Below, piece by piece: positions 1-12,291 of a DNA stretch of 64,000 nucleotides. Origin of the DNA: Pseudoscleropodium purum (Eukaryota > Streptophyta > Bryopsida > Hypnales > Brachytheciaceae). The stretch is taken from positions 28,625,063-28,689,062 of the forward strand of contig OZ017795.1 in assembly GCA_963969395.1 (NCBI GenBank), given 5' to 3'. The position numbers and the translations under genes were made by a program. Below the pieces are notes generated by a model. That model was not told where the DNA came from, made no database searches, and saw nothing but the letters and a program-made list of their open reading frames with translations. Position 1 is the stretch's first letter, and every line of letters starts with the position of its first letter.

Positions 1-230
1 GCTAATGTAAAGAGCAACTAGTTTTGAATTGTGTAACCCATTTGCAATAGGTGAGAATATGGAGACATGTAGTTGTAGTGGACAAGTTGTATGTAGAATT
101 GTAGTTACATAATAAAGTGAATATGTTTCTCGTCCGGCAACCTATTTGGAACTTCAATTCGTTGATGCACTTTTCTAACGTGGTTGCTTATGTGGTATTC
201 ACTACCACATGAGGTTGATCACTCAATTCA

Positions 231-400
231 CACTATAAGAAACCCATGTTTTAAATGACAGATTTTAGTTGACATCCAATGTAACAACACATCTTTTTAT
301 GTCAACAATAATGTCTACCATAATGTCAAGATATTATGGTAGACATAAAAACATAGGTTGTTACATTGGATGTCATCTAAAACACATGTTTCTTATAGTA
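231..400. mobile_element. CACTA-like foldback MITE, 170 bp
   Basis: The ends are CACTATAAGAAA and its inverted partner TTTCTTATAGTA. The two halves pair over almost the whole length, apart from a 14-nt insertion in the left arm (about 260-273). The CACTA-type end suggests the CACTA (CMC) superfamily. A 3-bp target duplication is not evident (TCA versus TTT). The transcript would fold into a long hairpin. Confidence 0.6.
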
Positions 401-2752
401 TTTGGAACATGCTTATGCCTCATGCACTACTAATACTATTGAAGCATCATCAACTAGTTGTAGCATCACTAACTATAAATGGTTCAATGTCTCTGCAATA
501 CTTCATAGATCACGATAATGAAATATCTCTGTTGTTGGAGATCAAAATAAAACAAAAGAATTCAAAACCTCTACAAAAGCAAGTTTAGGGATAATAGCAA
601 TCCCACCATGCACATCAGGGTTTTTTTCATTCTTTTACAAGTGCCAAAGTGGCAATAATTTTGTATGGTGGTGCCCCAAATTTCAACATTCATCTATATA
701 TTGAATAGAAAATATCACATTAGTACATATCATATGTCCATAATTCTATTTTCATCTATAATTTGGCGATTTCATTAAAGATTTTCATTGTAATTTGAAG
801 TTTTCTAGTGAAAAACTTCACATTTTTTTTGTCACTTTTTAGCAAAATTATTTTTTTCTAGTACAATTTGGCAATAGAAAGCCAAAAAAACCTTAATGCA
901 CGTATCAAAAGAGCATAAAGCCTAGGGATTCCTAGCTTGAAAACAAAAAAAATATTAAAACTAAAGATTAGAAAATCCTTGGAAAATGCAAGCAATCTTA
1001 AGACTACTCCCAATTGTAATTGCAACCAACAAAAATGGATGTCAAGCTCAAAAGTGTTATCCAATTGAATTTCTAGTACATTTATTAAATTCATCATTGA
1101 ATAAATCAAAATCAGTCAATGTCCTAAAAAAATTGCAAACCATCCCTCTATGATAGTAGCACATCCCCGCACCTCCCGCTTTCACTGAAATCTCCTTTGC
1201 TGAGGGTACATTAAAAAAAACTTAAAACCTTGCAGGTATCAAAAGACTCACAAGACTCACAAGCAACACACTCTTACAAACTCTACTCCATGCACATATT
1301 AACAATATGAAGCAATAAAGTTTCATACCTTGAAACATAGAAGTCTCCTTACACACATGTTTCCTTTGACCTCAAGGCAATACAAATAGAAATGACAAGC
1401 ACACTCTTGCCAAACATGACCCCAATAGTAGGATGTACCATCCAAAATTGAAGTTTCTAAATCCTAAACCTTAAACTCTAAAAATCCTAAACCACCTAGG
1501 ACAAGAGAATGAAAGTCATTGTTTGGAGAGAGACAATCTAATGCAACATTTATGCAATTCATGAGAAATAGAAGTTTCTTGTTTTTAACTTTGAAATTGT
1601 ATTTGCAATGTTTTTCTTAGTTCAAACAAATTTAATGCAAAAATGTTTGCAGTAGTCTACTATTCATAAAAGAAAGAAGCAACTAGAAATGAAGTGTATC
1701 ATGATAAACAATGGATAATTAATACTATAAGGCACAATAGCCATCATTTTCTCTTATGAGTGTGTGGCTTCGAATCAACTTGATGTAGAAAAACATTACG
1801 TTGAATCTCATGCAACAAAGGAATTTATAGTGAACTTGCAATCACAATTGTCTAAAAATCAAGACCCATCTAATTGGTACACAACAAGTTCCATAGCAAT
1901 TGGACTAAGAACTTAGATTGTAGTTGGTTTGTAGTTGTAATTTAGTCCAAGTCTAAAGGAACTCTATTTGTTTTGTAGTCAAACGGTAGTTGTTTTCTAG
2001 TCACACTCTAGCCATTTCTTAGTCAAATTCTAGTTGTTTTCTAGTTGAATTGTAGTCAAATTTAGATTATATGTGATTTTGCTTTAACACAGTGAACTTC
2101 ATGGACTATAGAGTTGTTCACATTGACAATTGTAATGAATATTGGTTGTAGAATACCTTACAAGAATACTAAATGACAACCGTATTACAGTCCCGTAATC
2201 CTACAATTCATTCTCTAACTAATTTGCGACTAACACAATGTACATGTCAAATTTGGTGCAAATAGAGAAGGATATAGTCGCAAGTCAATTGTATAGGATA
2301 GTTAGTTGCATTTAGCTACTTGTAGCAAATGTACACATTTTTCTTGTTATGAATGTTGCAATGAATGGAAAGATATGATTTACAATTTGGAGGCAATTTT
2401 CATTGAAATCCGTAGTTGCAAGTTAAAAAAATATGATTTTATGCTAATACATAACAAAAACTACAATTAACCACAAAGGTGAAGTGAAGTCTAAAATTGG
2501 TATTTGAATATTTTGTACACAATTATTATAAGAAGGTTGAAATTTGTGGATAGATTTTCCAAATTTGTTTGCATTCAATCACTCTCCCAAAGTTGAGTAG
2601 ATAATCTTTTTTTGAATTAATTTTGTTGTAAACAACATTTGTTAAAGCTATTTACGGATGTGAATTTGTAATTGCTCAAGTTTTTTTACTTCAAAGTACA
2701 TTCACAACAAAAGAGAAATATTTCAAAGTCAACAAAGAAAAAATAATTCACT
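401..2752. other. Gene-free AT-rich interval
   Basis: No reading frame or recognisable gene. A degenerate TAGTTGT/TAGTCAAA word is reiterated at about 1905-2070. Otherwise nothing recognised. Confidence 0.5.
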
Positions 2753-2904
2753 TTAACCTTAGAAAAATGTTCAAGATCCAAAGTGTTTTATTGATGACTT
2801 CATTTTTCACTATAGAAACAAAGAATATACTTATTGGTCCAATATATAATTGGAGCATTTGGTGACTACCTAGGTCATAGGGGGCTACATCTTTTTAGAC
2901 TTAA
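2753..2904 (+). mobile_element. Family-D TTAA-ended repeat, copy D2, 152 bp
   Basis: Starts TTAACCTTAGAAAA and ends TCTTTTTAGACTTAA, which gives TTAAGTCTAAAAAG on the other strand. The interior has 'ttggtccaatatataattgg' and 'tttggtgactacctaggtcat', also found at 32990-33065 and 35412-35654. Confidence 0.5.
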
Positions 2905-4192
2905 TGGTTGGAAGATATGTAAGTGAAAAGTATATTAGAAATGGTCTTTGGAGTGTATGATTTTAATTACAATACATAATTATAAATGCTTACTATAGTG
3001 CAAAAGTGTATAAAACTAATCACCTTTTCTCAATTAAATGCCTTCTAAGAATTTGATCACATACTCTCAAATATCACCACATGTAATTCCCACATTGTAT
3101 ATTCTTATAATACTTCAATTCTTGCACCAAGATAATACGAGCAAAATGCAAGGGAATATAAGTTCATCTCTACAACTAAATTTATTAGATGAAACATAAT
3201 TTTGCCTAAATAAATGTTACATATGATGGTAATAAAAATAACCTAGCTCATTAGAAGAGTTTTGGAGGATCCAAAAGCCTATTTCAAGCCTGTTCTCCCG
3301 TAGCGAGGGGAACGGCCCGTTGTCAGAATTTTCTTTTTCATAATAAAAAGAAAAAAAAAAAAAAAAATAGTCTTCAAATGCAAAGAAAAATTTTAAAAAA
3401 AAAATAGTCTCCAAATGCAAAGAAAAAATTTAAAAAAAAAATTTGGTCAATGATGTGGTAGGGTCTTGGCCACGTCAGACTGTTGTGTTGAACTTGTTCC
3501 CTACGTTCGCAAGATGTAATAACTCGCAAGCATTTGGAGGCCCCAAAAATCTTCTAATGAGATTTCAAAATAAGTGTCACATTGTATATGATTGTCAAAT
3601 GAGCATCCTAATGAAACTTGAAAATCAAAGTTATGATCCATTTTTCCCCTAATACTATATCCAAAAGTCAAGATTGTCTTTTTCCTCATGATAATCAATT
3701 AAAGTTAGAAATTGTGATTTAGAAGTTTCTTTCAAATAAAAATATCTAGAAAGATTTTTTTTCTAACAAAAATTTATTGTAAAAATAATTTTTCAACTTT
3801 TTGGTATCTAATTTTAGAAATATTTTTTATCAATCCTAATCACTAGATAAGGTAGTTCCTTTTGGTTTATCATTTCTTTCAAACTACTTGTTTCTATTAG
3901 TCTAATTCGAAGATCGAAAATATTTTCTTGGTTCTAAAATCAATTAATGAAATGAAACACAATAAATTTAGGTTATACTCCTCTTTACAGATAAAGAAAT
4001 TATAATATTTGAAATTTTTATAGCCATTAGAAGTGAACTAGGTCAATGTCCAAAATATCATACAAGTTTTGTTTGCAAATTCTAAAACTTGAATATTTAT
4101 TATAAATAACCTACATTTGCCCATTTCTCATAAAATCATCCATTTGTAAAAGTTTAAAATATTTTAAATACATTTTAGAAGGCAAGAGTACC
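2905..4192. other. Gene-free interval with a small tandem duplication
   Basis: A ~45-bp unit (A-rich run, then tagtctccaaatgcaaagaaa) is duplicated in tandem at about 3360-3442. A short GC-rich patch lies at 3290-3335. Nothing else recognised. Confidence 0.45.
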
Positions 4193-4320
4193 TTAACTTA
4201 TAAAGACTTTGGCCAAGAGGTGGCCAATGGATGACTTTCAAAATGACTGTAGAAATAAAAAATGCATTTATTTGCCCCAAAATTAAATCATTTTTGACAA
4301 AATGTACCTTTAAGAATTAA
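4193..4320 (+). mobile_element. Family-E TTAA-ended repeat, copy E1, 128 bp
   Basis: Left end TTAACTTATAAAGACTTTGG, right end CCTTTAAGAATTAA. The interior 'ggccaatggatgactttcaa' and 'tttgacaaaatgtacctt' is shared with copies at 35651-35810 and 55776-55933 and with the units of the adjacent tandem array. Confidence 0.5.
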
Positions 4321-4609
4321 GCCCTTTGACTATTTCTTAGTATCCAAACTAACGTAAGTACATCTAAAACCAACAAAATGAACAAGTCAACATGGTTTCA
4401 TTATTACATAAATGAAATAGGTTTTGCAAGGTCTTGTTGGAAGTCAAAAGTGGATTCTTGATTCTCTTCAAATTCATTTTTTAGACATTGTATAAATAAA
4501 CTATGAATTTTTGAAGTGCTAAAAATAGGTATTTTGAAAATCAACACTAACTCTCGCGAATGGTCAGTAAACATTGTAGGCAAGAATTTGTAAATGTTAA
4601 TTATAAGAA

Positions 4610-5340
4610 GGTGTTGGTTTTAGGTGTAGTTACCTTAATGCAATGAGGTCTTCCACTATTCTAGCTCTCCTTCATGTATTCTAGTTTAATAGAAATTTCA
4701 CTAAATTAAGCCCCATTTACAAACCTTCTTCCATCTCCAAAAGATAATATTGCAACAAGAACATTGAGATGAAGAGGTGGCCAATAGCTAATTTTCAAGA
4801 ATACTTTTGAAATTAAGAATGCACTTTTATTTGTCCGAAAAAATTAGATTAGTTTTGACAAAGTACTTTAGTGATAGGTCTTGTCCTTTCAAGATTAATA
4901 ATAAGTCCTTGTGATCTTTTTCTAATATCCAAATTAACGCAAAGACGCCTTACACTATTCCAATTGTCCTTCTTGTACCCTAATTTAGAAGAAATTTCAC
5001 TAAATTTAATCCCATTTGTGAAACCCTTCCCCTTCCTCAAAGGACAACATTGCAATAAGAACGATAAAGCCAAGAAGTGTTTGATAAATGACTTTCAAGA
5101 TTATTGTGAAAATAAAAACTTTATTTATTTATCCAAAAAATTGAATTGCTTTTGACAAAGTACCTTAGTGGTAGATTTAATCCTTTCAAGATTAATAAAT
5201 CATTTGATCTTTTTCTAATATCCACAAATTAATTCAAAAGACGTCTTGCATTATTCAAACTCTCCCTTCTTGTGTCCTAACTTAGTTTGGAGGAAGCTCC
5301 ACTAAATTTGGAGAGAGCTTCACTAAATTTAACCCCATTT
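4610..5340 (+). repeat. ~297-bp tandem array ending at the LAZ1-family promoter, about 2.5 copies
   Basis: The phrase 'agaaatttcactaaatt' and its surroundings recur at about 4690, 4988 and 5290. The E-type core 'ttttgacaaagtac' recurs at 4853 and 5150. Spacing is 296-299 bp. The last unit has an internal ~25-bp duplication (aggaagctccactaaatttgg) and stops where the C+T-rich promoter begins. Confidence 0.65.
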
Positions 5341-5774
5341 GCGACCCCGATACCCGCCTCCCTCCCTTTCCTCGAACCCCCTCTCCGTCGTCACTCTCCT
5401 CTTCTCCCTCGCCCTCGCATCTCTACCGAACTTTTATTACTGTACCTCTTCCTCGAAGCTTTATTACTTTGCCCCAAATCCCGAACACCCCCATGCAGTA
5501 AGCTTCCATTTCCTCGTACAACACGCAATCAGTCTCCAAACCCAGCTTTCGCTATCAATCGAGGAGTTCAATAGTTTCCAAGAGCAGTGATACACAGATT
5601 TCCCGTTGGCAGTTTCCCGTTTGGAGGTTCTCATTTGGAGGGTAGTGCAGCATGGGAGTCAGTGGGCGTGATGATGGAGCTCTGGGAGCTTTGGGTTGAG
5701 TAGAGGACGAGGAGGAAGTTGCAGTTGGTAGTGGAGGGATTGGAGAACAGGGTTTGATTTGGATTAGGTGTGCG
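5341..5774 (+). promoter_or_regulatory. Promoter/5' leader region of the LAZ1-family gene
   Basis: Base composition changes sharply at about 5340, where AT-rich repeat DNA gives way to a C+T-rich stretch (about 5345-5425, runs such as CCTCCCTTTCCTC and CTCTCCTCTTCTCCCTC). This resembles the Y-patch of plant core promoters. No convincing TATA box is placed. The transcription start is inferred to lie in or just after the patch, so the leader may be up to ~350 nt. Two short upstream reading frames lie in it (see separate entry). Confidence 0.5.
5652..5703 (+). promoter_or_regulatory. Two overlapping short upstream ORFs before the LAZ1-family start
   Basis: One frame runs 5652-5699 (15 codons, stop TGA) and is in the same frame as the main start at 5775 but closed before it. 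A second starts at the tandem ATGs at 5671 and ends with TAG at 5701-5703 (10 codons). Both matter only if transcription starts upstream of 5652, which is not known. Confidence 0.35.
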
Positions 5775-8700
5775 ATGGCGGCGTTTTTGGAGATTTTGTT
5801 TGCGTTTCTATGTACGTGCGGGGCGTCGGCAGTGGCCCTCCACCACATTTATCGGCATCTTTGTAACTATACGGAGCCGATTTATCAGCGGTATACTGTG
5901 AGGATTATTCTCATGGTTCCTGTAAGTGGCGCCGCGCTTGGTTCTTGCAAGGGGTGGGGGGTGGGGGTTGTTGGTGCTTGCGGTGTTGGTTTAGTGGAGG
6001 ACGGGGGGTTGCTGGTGGTTTAAGAGGGTTTGTGTCGGTGTTGTACTGTTGCATTTGTTGCATTTCTATGGCGATTGTTTTTAATTGGGTGGAATACGGC
6101 ATCTGCGGGTTTGGGGAAGCATCCGATGAGCTCTATGTGGCCGATGTTTTAAGCATCGTGTGATTCTTGTTGGCCACGATTGTTTTTCTAGGGTTTGTTA
6201 GATCTGAACTAGTAGGGTAGGGCTTCAAGGTTGCTGCAGGTCGAGTTAGTTGGTTTCAATGTGTAATTTTTTAATGCTGTCCACGGTGAATTCTAGCGTA
6301 TAGATGATATACCATTTGGTGTAGACAAGAAGGTTTAGTAAATATATATGGTTCTTATACTTCATTCTATATTGTTTTTTATTATGAAAGCTTCTTTCGC
6401 TTACAACTCTGGCTAGAAAAGAATGAATTACGACTTTAGAGTGGTTTCAGGGCTCTTTGATATGAGATTTTCTTACCCTGACGAGGATATTGTTACTTGG
6501 TGGTGTGCAGGTCTACTCTTTAATGTCTTTTTTGGCTCTATTACTGCCGAAGAATGCGATCATCTTCAATTCGATAATTGGAATGTAAGTATTTCTTTTC
6601 GCGACTTTAGCAGAGTATGGGATTTTCTGTCTGAGATGCACCGTTAGTTAGTACGAAGATCTAGGTTCTCATTAGGTTATTCAGGAATTCGAAACGTTAG
6701 GGTTGTTCTTATGATCCATCTGAAACTATTCATTTTAATACGCAGCCACTCTATTTTAGCACTCATATTCATTGTGGAATACTTATTAAGAAGATTGGTA
6801 TGATCAGTATTATGCGAGGAAGTAATTGGATTTAGTGTAGTCGTGACTTTCATAGCGCAATCGAGATTGTGAGAGGTTTTGAATTCGGATTTTTGAATGG
6901 GTTTTTGAAACCCATTCTCCACCAATTAAAGAAGTTATCAATTGCTGAAGTTTTAAGTATGGTTTCTATCGCTCGCCTACACTACCCTTGCACCATGAGT
7001 ACTGCATCTGCGATGGAAGCATCTTTGAATGTGATAGAACCTACTGTAGAAGTATCTCATTTCTCACAAATCACTTATTTAGCTGACACTTGCATTGTAA
7101 ATGGGTGGTTTATCCACTCACGATGGGAATGGATTACTACCTTATATTGTTATATACATGTGTATATTCTGGTCTCTCAATATTATTACCACTTTGAATC
7201 CAGTTATGTTAATTGCTGTCATCGTGAAATAGTTAAGTGTGTATCTTGTGAGAAACTATAACCAATTGAAGATGAATGTGTCACATATGCCTAGAGGGCG
7301 TAGACACACGCGAGATTTGTTGAATGATACGTATGGTGTTGTTTGTGTGCAGATACGAGGCATGGGTCATCTACAATTTTCTGTCCTTATGTCTTGCCTG
7401 GGTGGGCGGACCTGGGGAGGTTGTGACTAGCCTGCAAGGAAAAGTGTTGCAGCCTTCTTGGCATCTCATGACTTGTTGTTTTCAAGCTATCCCCCTTGAT
7501 GGGTGAGTATGTTAATACAACCCTAGTTTGGCAATGTCATTCTTGTTTCTTTCTGTGGATAGGTGCACTCTATGTGCGTGCCAGATTCTGTATAAAATGA
7601 TTTTGTAGTCAGGAAGTGACATATGTCATCATGTGATTGATTTTAACCTCTTGAAATGTGATATGGAAATAGAATTTCGACAGCAAAATGTTGAATCTGA
7701 CCAGTGTGTAAAGCATCTCTTGGCTTTTGGATCACTATCTACAGCAGGAGCTGCTTGGCTTGACTTGACAAGTTTGCTTGACCTTATTGATTTCGTTAAT
7801 GTCGCAGGCGATTCATTCGAAGGTGTAAGCAAGGAGTTCTGCAGTTCGTCATATTGAAACCATTGCTGGTTCTGGCAGCATTCATCCTTTACTACAATGA
7901 CAAGTATGAAGAAGGGAGCTTTTACATTGGAGGGGGCTATTTGTACATCACGTTGATTTACACGTTCTCTTATTCTGCGGCTCTTGGAGCACTAGTTCTA
8001 TTCTACGTAGCCTGCAGGGATCTTCTGACACCGTACAAGGCTTTGCCCAAGTTTGTTCTTGTGAAGTCTGTGGTTTTCCTGACGTACTGGCAAGTGAGTA
8101 CTCCTTCCATATTTATAAGCAACAGGCTGGGATGATTTTTACCTCTAGCTGTTTTGTTTTGTTTGGCTATACTTGTTAATTTGATATTTTCAGTGGTTAT
8201 AGATTTCATATGTTGACCTGTGGTATGAAAAAGTCTCTACTTTCTGAATAAGTGTTACTTGTGATGCTGGGGTATATGACAGATTGATGTGTTGCTGAGA
8301 TTGAGTTCATTCGGACCGCATATATTGAATAGACGTTTTGTGGCAGGGCTTGGTAATCTTTCTTTTCTCTGAGGGTGGCAGCATCAAGAGTCCCCAGGAG
8401 GCTGCTGACTATCAAAATGTCCTGATTTGTGGAGAGATGCTCCTTGCGGCTTTTGCCCACCTTTATGCCTTTCCTTACAAGGATTACGCAGAGGCCAATG
8501 TTGGAGGCACGGAAACTAATGCTTGGCAGAGTCTATTCCATGTGGTCAATCTTATCGATGTGGTCCACGACACAATGCATCAGGTATATGGTCAATCGTT
8601 TACATTGGTCAGTTTACCCAAAGTCCTTCATTCAGTAAAATAATTTTTAAAAATCATAGTAAACTATAGTAATTCCTCCAAAATATTTGTCCCTTATAAC

Positions 8701-9414
8701 ATAAGGGCAATACATCTTCTTTCCACTGCAATATTACTGGTACATGATCTTCCTTGAAGCTTCTTCAACAATCTCTGGCTGATGAATGAAGTGGGCTTTT
8801 CAAAACATTCATCATCCATTGTGTGGATGGTTGAGCTTTCCAAGGGGTTAAATCAATTTCAAACCTCAATGGTTGTTTCATACATGCTCAGTTTCTTGTC
8901 TGGTGACTGATATTATTTTATTGAATGCCTATGTCTTGAAATAGTGATTCCCAGATCCGGAAGTATTCCATTGTGTGTAATACAGCTTTTTCCAGATTTG
9001 TTATCTCGATTTATTCAATTTCTTGAAAATAGATCATGAGAATGCTTCCTGCTTCCTAACAGAAGCATTGTTTTTTTACTGCAGTTTGCCCCCACTTATC
9101 ACGACTACGTACTTTACAGCAACGACTCCGACGGTCCTCCTAAGCGTTATCGAACCCGTACCTTTGTTCCTACTGGGCAAGAGATGGAAAATGTAAGGAC
9201 TGGAAAGAGTCCGACCCAAAGTGCAGTACTTGAACCGTCTGCGGACATTACCAGGAATGCAGCACAAAGTCAAGGTGCTATTATTGACATGCAAGGTGGT
9301 CCCCTCATCAATGAAGCAGAATTCAGGCAGACGTATGACATGTCACCGTTGGAACCAGCTGTAATTCAGGTGGACGCAGATTTGGAGCCTGGCAAAGTTC
9401 GACCAGCTCAATAG
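5775..9414 (+). CDS. LAZ1-family (TMEM184/DUF300, Ost-alpha superfamily) seven-pass membrane protein, 407 aa
   Basis: Six exons: 5775-5921, 6511-6584, 7353-7502, 7808-8093, 8347-8583 and 9085-9414 (stop TAG 9412-9414). All introns are GT-AG and the spliced length is 1224 nt with every phase consistent. The start MAAFLEIL is the only ATG that opens this frame. About seven membrane spans can be read (roughly residues 4-24, 44-63, 77-94, 133-154, 168-195, 205-228, 243-265), followed by a polar C-terminal tail of ~130 residues. Family signatures seen are IYEAWVIYNFLSLCLAWVGG (74-93), DGRFIRRCKQG (123-133), FLTYWQG and YAFPYK. Length is close to the shorter plant LAZ1 homologues. In Arabidopsis, LAZ1 and its homologue act at the vacuolar membrane and influence brassinosteroid signalling and cell death. 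That role is from family knowledge, and which paralogue this is cannot be decided here. Exon 2 (74 nt) is very short and easily missed by gene finders. Introns are 253-768 nt. No disabling change was found. Confidence 0.95.
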
Positions 9415-10178
9415 GAGTTTGATCTCGTTTCATATCATCCACAAAATGATGCAAGGGAGACGCTGCTTGCAAGCAATGGAAAGAAATGGAGGAGGAAAGG
9501 AGTCATTATCTTGAAAATTCTTTTCATGTGCTGGATGCATATTCATTGTCCGAATGTAAATGACATTTTTTTTGAAGAAGAAGGAAACTCACAGGTGTAG
9601 CTTCTTGAGTTTGTGTCTGTAATTTGATAGGCCAGGGAGCATTCATCCATAGTCACTTGCTTCGCTTGTGGCTGAGTGATAGTAGGTTAATGCCTGTAAA
9701 ATATTTCAGTTTTTGCAGATGGGTGTCAGATCAACATCATTTAGAAAGTTGAGAGGAGGTTGGCCAGCATTGGTATGCAAGGTAACTACACGTAATTGCG
9801 ACCTGGTTGCAAAAACCTTCCTTATCGAGTCCTGCTCAAAATGTACACCTTTGTGAACACGTGTGCAAGCTTAAGGTCAATTCTGAGTTTACCTATAATC
9901 AGCACTTTTTGAGATTTCATAGTTTATTAGCTCTGGACTGAAGGGGAAGAAGCTTTGCATTAACTGAAGCTACTTGTGAGGAAGCTTGAGCAGGACCTTA
10001 CTTGAGAATTTTGCATGAGTTCTATCAATTGGTTATAGAACATATTTAGTAGTTGCTTGTTCATATGGTGTTAAAAAACTGCATGTTACTGAGAAAATCT
10101 AATGTCTTCCTTCAACTGCTAACAATTTAATAAGAACAATGTTTTGATGCTTTTTGGTTGATTTTAGATGTAGCACCT
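9415..10178 (+). other. 3' untranslated region and downstream flank of the LAZ1-family gene
   Basis: The first few hundred bases after the TAG are the presumed 3' UTR. No canonical AATAAA signal could be assigned with confidence. The flank runs without recognisable genes to the family-B element that begins at 10179. Confidence 0.4.
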
Positions 10179-12291
10179 TTAACTTGTAAAGGTCCAAGGC
10201 CTTTTTGGGTTTAGAATATCATTGCATTTGAAGTGTTATAGGTCTAAATGTCACTAAGGTAAAGAAATCTCAATTGTACAATCTTGTAGTGTATGTGTTT
10301 TAGATAGGTGAATCAATTTTGAAGTCATTTGGCCACATAGATTGCAAGATTACAATGATTTAGTGTTGGAAAAGCTAAGTGGGATGAAACTTTCCTACAA
10401 ATTTGATTTCTAAGCTTACTTGGATAGAAAAACTTTTAAACTGTATAGTGCTTCAAAACTAGCATTCAAATACATTAAGGTAACAAGTTCAAAAAGCATG
10501 CATTTAAGAGAAGAAAGATCCTAGCACAAAAATAGGTGAATCCAAAGACTTCTTACATTTTTGTGGTAGAAAGAGAAATGAGGAATACAACAATTTCAAT
10601 TTCAATTTTAATTTTCTAACTTGGAATGAATAATATATGATTTTAAAAAGTCAAAGGCACCTAGGTCCCTATTAATGCTTATAGGTACAACTATGATGAA
10701 TCAAAACAAGCCTTTGAATGGAGTCAATGAGTCTAAGAATGATCCATTGTATGTTTCCATTCAATTCATTCCCCATTGTAAGTCAAAATTTATTGCAACC
10801 CCTAAACACCCTAGGGAACCAAAAGTATCTTCACATAGTTCCAAATCCAATTCAAAGTGTTGTAACTATTGCATTCAATGTTCAAATTCAATAAACTTGT
10901 TGGGAAATTTGTGCTCTCTTTTCTAGTTTGTGTAGTAAAATTTTCAAGATCAATCCAAATTGTACTAATTTTTTTGTAAGCCAATCAAAGTTCACAAGTT
11001 CAATTTGAGTTCACCAAATTGCATTTGATGGTTACAACTTCGGAGGCTTGTATTTCCTTCATCCAATGTTTTTTTTCAATAAAATTTGTTGAATTACAAT
11101 ATGTTCCCCTTGCAATCTAGTTATTGTGGTAAAAATTTTATGTCAATCCAAGTTATTTTGAATGTTTGGGAGCAATTTGAAGTTTAAAATCCCAACATTT
11201 TTGGATTTAAGTGACCTTTGGCAACTTGTTTCTTCTTCCTATAGTGTCTATTTCCAATTAAAAAAATTTGGAAAAGTTGCACATACTAGTCTAGTTCGTG
11301 TGGCGAAATTTTCATATCAATCCAAGAATTTATAAGTGACTAAGAATTGTTTTAGGAGGTTCAACCTTAGTTGAGTTTTTTGCAACTTTTCTTGCTATTT
11401 TTTGACATTTTAAAGCCATTTTGAAGACCTCACCAAATTCAAGATTTTATGATGAGAAAAATCCATATGATGGTGATCCATGTTACTTGCTCAATAGCCT
11501 AAAACTACACATAAGATGGCAATTTCTTACCACACAAAGTCACTTCCATTTCTACATCCTTAGGCACTATTTGCGGCACTTTTGTTGGGGTAGTTTTTTT
11601 AATGCCCAAGTGGTTTTTGAGCCCTCTCCTATAGTGAAAGAAAATTTCCTTCAAATAACTCATTGTGTTTGCAAATTCGCATTGAAATGTCAAAAAATAG
11701 CAAAAAAAAGTTGCAAAAAACATATCTAAGGCCAAACCTCCTACTAAAATACTTCTCTAATACTTGTAAATTTTTGGATTGATATGAAATTCTAACCACA
11801 CAAATAAGACTAGCATGCACAACTTTTCCAAATTTTTTATTGGAAACAAGCACTATATAAAGAAGAAACAAGTTGTAAAAATTCACTATAATCCAAAATT
11901 GTTTGGATTTTGAAATTTGAATTGCTCCCAAACATTCAAACAACTTGAATTGACACAAAAATCTTACTACAATAATTAGAATTCAACAAGAATACCACCC
12001 AACAAATTTTATTGAAAACGAACATCAAGCGAAGGAGATATAAGCCCCCAAAGTTGTAGCCATCAAGATGTAGTTTGGAGAATTCAAATTGAACAAGTGA
12101 ACTTCGAATGGCTCCCCAAAACTCAGTAAATTTTAGATGAATCTAAAAATTTTACCACAAACTAAAAAATACTTGTAGATTGCCCAACAAGTTTTATTAA
12201 ATTAAGACATCTGATGCAAAAATTATAGCACTTCAAATTGGCCTTCCAAACTATGTAGACACTTTTGGTCCTATGGGCGCTTAGAAATTAA
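10179..12291 (+). mobile_element. Family-B TTAA-ended element B1 with a 620-bp internal foldback
   Basis: Begins TTAACTTGTAAAGGTCC and ends TATGGGCGCTTAGAAATTAA. The segments at about 10800-11425 and 11635-12288 are inverted copies of each other, ~75-80 percent identical by eye, around a ~210-bp loop. The left end (10179-10500) and right arm match B2 at 38295-39274, which lacks the left arm. The outer end of the left arm itself carries AACCCCTAAACACCC, like a full terminus. No coding capacity seen. Confidence 0.65.

Noticed and set aside
5287..5590. 95- and 83-codon frames just upstream of the LAZ1-family gene
   Set aside because: They fall in the C+T-rich promoter patch, giving Pro/Leu/Ser-rich peptides of the kind expected from a pyrimidine tract.
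6869..7261. 130-codon open frame within LAZ1-family intron 2
   Set aside because: It lies between well-supported exons 2 and 3, has no recognisable domain and no splice logic linking it to the gene. Best read as chance.
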